A stretch of DNA of 64,000 nucleotides. It comes from Chitinophaga niabensis (GTDB lineage: Bacteria; Bacteroidota; Bacteroidia; Chitinophagales; Chitinophagaceae). Made by a program: the position numbers and the translations under genes. A model generated the notes under the pieces. It had not been told where the DNA came from. It saw only the letters and a list, made by a program, of their open reading frames with translations, and searched no databases. The stretch is taken from assembly GCF_039545795.1 (NCBI RefSeq), contig NZ_CP154260.1:1803001-1867000 (forward strand), in the 5' to 3' direction. Shown piece after piece: positions 59,302 to 64,000 of this stretch; positions within the stretch are counted from its first letter, which is position 1; the number at the start of each line of letters is the position of its first letter.

Positions 59302-60213
59302 ATGAGTAATACAATGCTGCCTGAAGTTTTATATGTGGACGACAGAGGCGCAGAAGCGCATATCTCTATATTAGAACTCCGGTTAAAGAACGCTCATGTA
59401 TTCACTGCTAAAAGCCGCCAGCAAAAGCCTGTCCGCTATGTGGAACAGGATAACAACCCCAGCGTGGGCATGTATTTTTCCATAGAAGGCATCAGCGGAG
59501 CTTATTCCACAGCGGGAGAGGCGTTACGGCTCAATTCCAACCAGCATGTAATGGGCTATAAACCCCATTTCGATGGTTATTACCTTGTAGAATCCCCCTT
59601 CAACCACAACTTAGGCATTGAACTGGAGCTGCCCTTCTTTGAACGGCTGTTGTCCAATGAGCTGGACTGCCTTCAGCGCCTGGCCGATAAGATGCAAAAA
59701 GGCTTGCCGGCTGCTCTTTCTCCTTATCCATTGCCTATTTCCTCCCGCCAGAAAGCCGTGCTTCTGGATATGTTCAATTGCAGTTATACCGGTCACCTGC
59801 GGGAACTCTATTTTGAGTCCCGGATCATGGAGCTTTTTATGCTGCAGGCAGAACAGGCGGAAAACTACATGGGCCGGAAGCCCCTCATGATCAAACCCGC
59901 AGATATCGATAAACTGCATAACGCCCGGCAGTTCGTTAAACTGAATATGTTTGAGGCCATCAGCCTGCAACAGGTAGCCCGGGCCGCCGGTTTGAATGAT
60001 TTTAAGCTGAAAAAGGGCTTTAAGGAACTTTTCGGCACAACGGTGTTCGGATACCTGAATGAACTGAAAATGAACCATGCTAAACGCCTCCTGCTGGATG
60101 GCGGCATTACCATAGGAGACCTTGCATTCGACCTCGGCTACAGCGAGGCGCATAATTTCACCAAAGCCTTTAAAAGACATTTCGGATATCCTCCCGGGGA
60201 ATTAAAAAGTTAA
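59302..60213 (+). CDS. AraC-family regulator, PchR-like
   Basis: The 303-residue protein has an N-terminal sensor region (MYFSIEGISGAYSTAGEAL, MGYKPHFDGYYLVES) without cupin His motifs and a C-terminal double helix-turn-helix (ISLQQVARAAGLNDFKLKKGFK, then IGDLAFDLGYSEAHNFTKAF). It is a paralogue of the regulator at 17343-18245. The start is fixed by the perfect promoter only 5 bases upstream, making it the clearest leaderless candidate in the window. Its target is unknown; the next gene, a metallophosphoesterase, starts 15 bases after its stop and may be in the same transcript. Confidence 0.9.
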   Translation: MSNTMLPEVLYVDDRGAEAHISILELRLKNAHVFTAKSRQQKPVRYVEQDNNPSVGMYFSIEGISGAYSTAGEALRLNSNQHVMGYKPHFDGYYLVESPFNHNLGIELELPFFERLLSNELDCLQRLADKMQKGLPAALSPYPLPISSRQKAVLLDMFNCSYTGHLRELYFESRIMELFMLQAEQAENYMGRKPLMIKPADIDKLHNARQFVKLNMFEAISLQQVARAAGLNDFKLKKGFKELFGTTVFGYLNELKMNHAKRLLLDGGITIGDLAFDLGYSEAHNFTKAFKRHFGYPPGELKS

Positions 60214-60228
60214 TTAACTTTAAACCCT

Positions 60229-61059
60229 ATGCTTACCCGGAGAACCTTCCTCAAGAACACACTGAAGGGCATCGTATTGATCGGTGCCGGCAATACACTG
60301 CAATCTTTTGCTGCAGACAGTTTTATACTGCCTGAAAAACGCAAGGTGAAACTGCGTTTTGCCCTGGCTTCAGATGGCCACTACGGCCAGCCGAAAACCA
60401 CCTATTTTGATAACCACAAAAAAATGGTTGGCTGGCTGAATAAAGAACAAAGCCGCCGGGGAATTGATTTCTCTGTGATCAATGGAGACCTGTTCCACGA
60501 TGACAATAAATTCCTGCCGGAAGTAAAAGCTGCCTGGGATGGATTATCTATGCCCTATTACGTTTCACACGGTAACCATGATATGGTAGAGGAGGAGATC
60601 TGGCAACAGACCTGGGGCATTGCCTGGCATCATGCATTTGAAGTAGATGATACGGCCTTCCTGATCCTGAACACAGCAGACATCAAAGGAAAATATATCT
60701 GCCCTGATCTCAACTGGACGAAAGAACAGCTCGAAAAATACAAACACAAAAAACAACTCTTTGTGTTCATGCATATCACGCCCATCAAGTGGACGGAGCA
60801 TGGTATCGATTGTCCGGAACTGATAGAGATGTTCTCCGCACAACAGAACTTAAAGGGTGTATTCCATGGTCATGATCATATAGAGGATAGTGTGAAAGAG
60901 AAAAATGGTAAACACTATTTCTGGGATGCCCATATCGGTGGCAACTGGGGAACACCTTATACCGGCTACCGGATCGTGGAATTACTGGAAAGTGGTGAAG
61001 TGCTGAGTTACCAGGTGAACCCTGATGTAAAACAACCCGTCAACAGCACCAAAATATAA
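60229..61059 (+). CDS. Tat-exported metallophosphoesterase
   Basis: The 276-residue protein has a twin-arginine signal (LTRRTFLKNTLKGIVLIGAG) and the calcineurin-like motifs in order: SDGHYG with Asp49 and His51, NGDLFHDD near 85-92, GNHD near 116-119, MHIT near 180-183 and GHDH near 213-216. It hydrolyses phosphoester bonds outside the cytoplasm with two metal ions. Tat export suggests that the metals are loaded before secretion. It ends directly at the start of the truncated methyltransferase frame. Confidence 0.92.
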   Translation: MLTRRTFLKNTLKGIVLIGAGNTLQSFAADSFILPEKRKVKLRFALASDGHYGQPKTTYFDNHKKMVGWLNKEQSRRGIDFSVINGDLFHDDNKFLPEVKAAWDGLSMPYYVSHGNHDMVEEEIWQQTWGIAWHHAFEVDDTAFLILNTADIKGKYICPDLNWTKEQLEKYKHKKQLFVFMHITPIKWTEHGIDCPELIEMFSAQQNLKGVFHGHDHIEDSVKEKNGKHYFWDAHIGGNWGTPYTGYRIVELLESGEVLSYQVNPDVKQPVNSTKI

Positions 61060-61329
61060 ATGAAAGCAACCGCAGCCAGTAAAACGGCGCAATACATGGC
61101 TTTATTCCGCGCATTGGAATATGGCCGCCCTGCTTATCAACGTTTGTTCACAGACCCTTATGCATTCTCTTTTCTGAGTGGCGGCCTCAAAATGGCCACC
61201 CGTTTATCAGGTATTCCTTTTGTACGGAATATCATCCGTGGCATCATTCAAAGAAAGATCCCGGGTGCATATTCTTCCGGTCTTGCCCGCCGGAAAGGGC
61301 AGAAAAAGGGTATGAGTTTTACCGGGTAG
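61060..61329 (+). pseudogene. Truncated leucine-carboxyl-type methyltransferase remnant
   Basis: The 89-residue frame begins SKTAQYMALFRALEYGRPA and continues LFTDPYAFSFLSGGL, the N-terminus of class I SAM methyltransferases of the LCM family, which normally run about 280-300 residues. After PGAYSSGLAR the reading diverges from the expected family sequence and stops, so the SAM-binding core is missing. The next 105 bases hold no continuation in any frame that I can see. It is probably a dead gene cut by deletion, though a short expressed product cannot be excluded. It lies between the phosphoesterase and the GH31 gene. Confidence 0.7.
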
Positions 61330-61389
61330 CCATGGCCGCGAACAACAGTATTTTAACGTTTCATACCTGAATATTCCCAAAACATAGGT

Positions 61390-61433
61390 TTCGTGGAAAT
61401 TCTTGCTAACTTTTGCCCCATTGTTTCCACGAA
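61390..61433. promoter_or_regulatory. 10-bp inverted repeat flanking the GH31 promoter
   Basis: TTCGTGGAAA (61390-61399) and TTTCCACGAA (61424-61433) are perfect inverted arms 24 bases apart; the right arm ends one base before ATG 61435. Between them lies CTAACTTTTG, a loose match to a -7 box. Arms spaced 34 bases centre to centre fit a dimeric regulator looping or covering the start site. A simple RNA hairpin is less likely because the left arm would lie upstream of the predicted transcript start. Confidence 0.55.
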
Positions 61434-61434
61434 T

Positions 61435-63564
61435 ATGAAAATTATGTTGAGATCATTCGTCCTCCTGGTAGGTTTGAGTTTGTTTGCAAGCCATGCAAAC
61501 GCGCAATTGCAATGGAAAGAAGTAGAACCAGGTATCTGGAAAGCTACGGCCGGCGTGCCGGAAAAGATCACTTTGCTGAGTGTGGCCAATGCCACGCCCG
61601 CAAAAAGTGCCTTGCAGCAATTACCAACTGCACCCTTCCCCCTGGCAAAAGATGAGATCACCAGCAGGGTGGTGGATGGTAAGGTTTACCTGAAGTTTCC
61701 GCTGGTAAAAGAAGAAGAACTGTTCGGCCTGGGCCTGAACTTTAAAACCGTTGCCCAGCGTGGCCGCGTGAGCCAGCTGCACATGGACCATTATGGCGGA
61801 ACAGACAATGGCCGTACCCATGCACCGGTACCTTTTTATGTGTCTTCCCGTGGTTATGGCGTATTGATCGATGCAGCCCGTTATATTACTGTATATGCAG
61901 GTACCGCAGTAAGAGTGGACACAAAGAACCCTCCTGAACTGCTGGACCGCAACACCAATAAGAACTGGGATTCCTCTCCTTACTCAGATGCAGTGGAGAT
62001 CCTGGTGCCAGCTTCCGGTGTGGACATCTACATCTTCGGCGGCCCTACGGCTATGAATGCCGTACAACGGTACAACCTCTTCAATGGTGGCGGATACCTG
62101 CCTCCCAAATGGGGACTGGGCTTTACACAACGTGTACCCACCTTATATTCACAAAGTGATATCCTCCGGGAGGCCAACGAATTTGAAGCACATAATTTCC
62201 CCTTGGATTTTATTGGCGTAGAGCCGGGATGGCATTCTATGGCTTATCCCTGCACTTTTGAGTGGGACGCTAAACGTTTCCCTGATCCAAAGGGTTTCAT
62301 CAACAGCCTGCTGCAGAAAGGCATCAGGGCTAATCTCTGGCTGAACCCTTATGTGTCGCCCACGAGTTCACTGTATCCAAAAGTGAAACCCTTTTCCGGT
62401 ACACATACTGTTTGGAATGGTATCGTAACAGACTTTACTATTCCTGAAGCGCGTAATATCTTCAAAGAACATTTCATAAAAAACCATATATCCCTTGGCG
62501 TTAGCGGGTACAAAATGGATGAGAACGATGGATATGATAAATGGTTATGGCCGGATGTAGCTACTTTCCCTTCCGGTACCTCCGCTGAACAGATGCGCCA
62601 GATCTATGGCCTGCAAATGCAGAAGATGACGGATGAATGGTACCGTGAAACAAACCAGCGTACATATGGCCTGGTACGTGCTTCTAATGCAGGCGCCAGT
62701 AATCTGCCCTATGTGATCTACAACGATTATTATTCCCATCCTGATTTCATTACGGCATTGGTGAACAGCAGCTTTATTGGTGTGTTATGGACGCCGGAAG
62801 TACGTGCTTCCAAATCTGCTGAAGAATGGGTGAGAAGGATGCAGTCTGTATGTTTTTCCCCCATGGCTATGCTGAATGCATGGGCGGATGGCACTAAACC
62901 ATGGTCTTTCCCCGAAGTGGAAAAAGCGGTACAGGAAGTGGCCACTTTGCGTATGCGCCTGCTGCCTTATCTCTATTCTACTTTTGCACAATATCACTTT
63001 GAAGGCAAACCTCCTTTCCGTTCCATGAACCTGGTAGATGGTTTTGCTTATGCGCCACAGATCACGGCCGGTAAACTGGATGCTACATTGAACCCTTATG
63101 AGGCAAAAACAAAGTCTGATCTGAAGGACCAATACATGATGGGAGATAATCTTCTGGTAGCACCCGTATTCGCAGGAGAAAAAAGCCGCAAAGTATACCT
63201 GCCTGCCGGTAAATGGTATGATTTCTATACCGGTAAACTCGCAGGAGAGAACCAGGTGATCACGGTACAGGCAGAACTGGAGAAAATTCCTTTATTCGTT
63301 CGCGACGGAGGTCTGATCCCTATGGTTCCCGCCCGCAGGCAGGCGCCGAAAGCAGGAGAGGTGTTGCCGCTGGAAGTAAGGGTATATGGTACAGCACCGG
63401 GTACATTTACTTTGTATGACGATGATGGTACTACTTTCAACTTTGAGAAAGGAGCGTTTTCAAAAGTGGAGTTAAAGAGTGCTAACAGGTCCATGAGCGC
63501 TCCTGCAAACGGCAAACCTTTTGGTTATGATAAAAAGGTGACCTGGACGTTTATGACGAAGTAA
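61435..63564 (+). CDS. Glycoside hydrolase family 31 enzyme, secreted
   Basis: The 709-residue protein has a signal peptide (FASHANAQ, about residue 24), an N-terminal galactose-mutarotase-like beta domain, a TIM barrel about 225-560 and a C-terminal beta domain (GDNLLVAPVFAGEKSRKVYLP, LYDDDGTTFNFEKG). The predicted nucleophile is Asp362 in GYKMDENDG. GH31 enzymes act on alpha-glucosides, alpha-xylosides and related bonds; the KMDE form is seen in several specificities, so the substrate is open. Start ATG 61435 fits the signal peptide and the upstream inverted repeat. Confidence 0.92.
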   Translation: MKIMLRSFVLLVGLSLFASHANAQLQWKEVEPGIWKATAGVPEKITLLSVANATPAKSALQQLPTAPFPLAKDEITSRVVDGKVYLKFPLVKEEELFGLGLNFKTVAQRGRVSQLHMDHYGGTDNGRTHAPVPFYVSSRGYGVLIDAARYITVYAGTAVRVDTKNPPELLDRNTNKNWDSSPYSDAVEILVPASGVDIYIFGGPTAMNAVQRYNLFNGGGYLPPKWGLGFTQRVPTLYSQSDILREANEFEAHNFPLDFIGVEPGWHSMAYPCTFEWDAKRFPDPKGFINSLLQKGIRANLWLNPYVSPTSSLYPKVKPFSGTHTVWNGIVTDFTIPEARNIFKEHFIKNHISLGVSGYKMDENDGYDKWLWPDVATFPSGTSAEQMRQIYGLQMQKMTDEWYRETNQRTYGLVRASNAGASNLPYVIYNDYYSHPDFITALVNSSFIGVLWTPEVRASKSAEEWVRRMQSVCFSPMAMLNAWADGTKPWSFPEVEKAVQEVATLRMRLLPYLYSTFAQYHFEGKPPFRSMNLVDGFAYAPQITAGKLDATLNPYEAKTKSDLKDQYMMGDNLLVAPVFAGEKSRKVYLPAGKWYDFYTGKLAGENQVITVQAELEKIPLFVRDGGLIPMVPARRQAPKAGEVLPLEVRVYGTAPGTFTLYDDDGTTFNFEKGAFSKVELKSANRSMSAPANGKPFGYDKKVTWTFMTK

Positions 63565-63581
63565 TAGTATCTTGGGGCACT

Positions 63582-64000
63582 ATGAAATTAATGATATCCC
63601 TGCTGTGCATCCTGTTATTTGTGGGATGCCAGCCAGCACCTAAAGTAGAAAAAGAACTGACTACTGATTTTGAAGGCAGCATTACCTATAAGCTTTTAGA
63701 ATGGGACTCGAAAGATATGGATAGTGCAAGAGCCGTTGGGATGAGGGCTTTGGGGCCTAAAGACAGCCTGAGGGTTTTATTCAAAGAAGGCAGCTTTATG
63801 TCAATTATGGATAGCTCCACGATAGATTATTCTTATTTCAATCCTCACCTCAATAAATATTATACCAGGCTGGCCGGGGATGATTCCGTCTACGAAGATC
63901 CGGGAGATGTGCTGACCGAGGCAGGAAACTTCCTGTTGGATACCCGGCTGGAGTATAATACAGATACGATCCTGGGTTATGTCTGCAACCGGTTGATCAT
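63582..64000 (+). CDS. Lipoprotein of unknown function, N-terminal part only
   Basis: The frame starts at ATG 63582, 17 bases after the GH31 stop, and runs off the window with about 139 residues seen. A lipoprotein signal has Cys at residue 16 (LLFVGC). The mature part begins ELTTDFEGSITYKLLEW, which resembles DUF4412-like or GLPGLI-type secreted proteins of this phylum; that is a weak match. A box TATCTTGG at 63568-63575, one base off consensus, lies 6 bases before the ATG. Function unknown. Confidence 0.75.
   Translation, partial: MKLMISLLCILLFVGCQPAPKVEKELTTDFEGSITYKLLEWDSKDMDSARAVGMRALGPKDSLRVLFKEGSFMSIMDSSTIDYSYFNPHLNKYYTRLAGDDSVYEDPGDVLTEAGNFLLDTRLEYNTDTILGYVCNRLI

Noticed and set aside
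1..64000. CRISPR arrays, tRNA or rRNA genes, insertion sequences and phage genes
   Set aside because: None was found by eye; the only tandem array is the 11-bp repeat at 1075-1162, which is too short in unit length and has no spacers.

Overview
The window reads as chromosomal DNA of a Bacteroidota bacterium, most likely a Chitinophaga-like member of the Chitinophagaceae. The reasons are three SusC/SusD outer-membrane pairs, an ECF sigma/FecR/STN-SusC set, many lipoproteins with lipoboxes close to the N-terminus, several AraC regulators, a LytTR regulator, -7 boxes of the form TAnnTTTG typical of this phylum, and few recognisable Shine-Dalgarno sites. The genus is inference. I saw no tRNA, rRNA, CRISPR array, insertion sequence or phage gene.

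Layout. 1-1025: start of an ABC-type FtsX/MacB permease (cut by the window edge) and a small basic unnamed protein, then an 88-bp array of 11-bp repeats. 1274-8300: ECF sigma, FecR anti-sigma, STN-containing SusC and SusD, a complete surface-signalled uptake locus. 8458-19500: a lipoprotein, a SIR2-like protein with a changed catalytic position, an AraC regulator, an orphan FecR protein with an acidic, repeat-bearing N-terminus, an OmpA protein, a lipoprotein, a DoxX-like membrane protein, and an AraC / SRPBCC / GNAT / OsmC run. 19582-28662: a large beta-barrel protein and a LacI regulator divergent from a second SusC/SusD pair. 28694-35674: a fatty-acid desaturase with an LpxL-like acyltransferase, the rRNA pseudouridine synthase RluF, a DUF1080 protein, a BNR-repeat protein translationally coupled to a GH2 enzyme, and a methyltransferase.

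35726-43528: two tandem AraC regulators divergent from a third SusC/SusD pair followed by a GH130 phosphorylase with the signature of mannosylglucose phosphorylase, i.e. a compact beta-mannan-type utilisation locus. 43605-46448: a periplasmic M16 protease. 46579-54942: a minus-strand run of LytTR membrane regulator, TonB-dependent receptor, beta-helix lipoprotein, diheme cytochrome c lipoprotein and a GAF protein; to me this is the least understood functional unit in the window. 55024-64000: a DUF4846 protein, cold-shock protein, CvfB-like S1 protein, SRPBCC protein with a coupled unknown, a DmpA-type P1 peptidase, an AraC regulator, a Tat-exported metallophosphoesterase, a truncated methyltransferase remnant, a GH31 enzyme behind a 10-bp inverted repeat, and the start of a lipoprotein.

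Taken together the window is a polymer-scavenging chromosome segment: three independently controlled glycan or nutrient importers (sigma/FecR, LacI, AraC), scattered glycosidases and phosphorylase, envelope lipid and protease genes, and a redox/beta-helix surface module. A recurring theme is a TAnnTTTG box only 4-7 bases before the start codon, which predicts leaderless or nearly leaderless transcripts.
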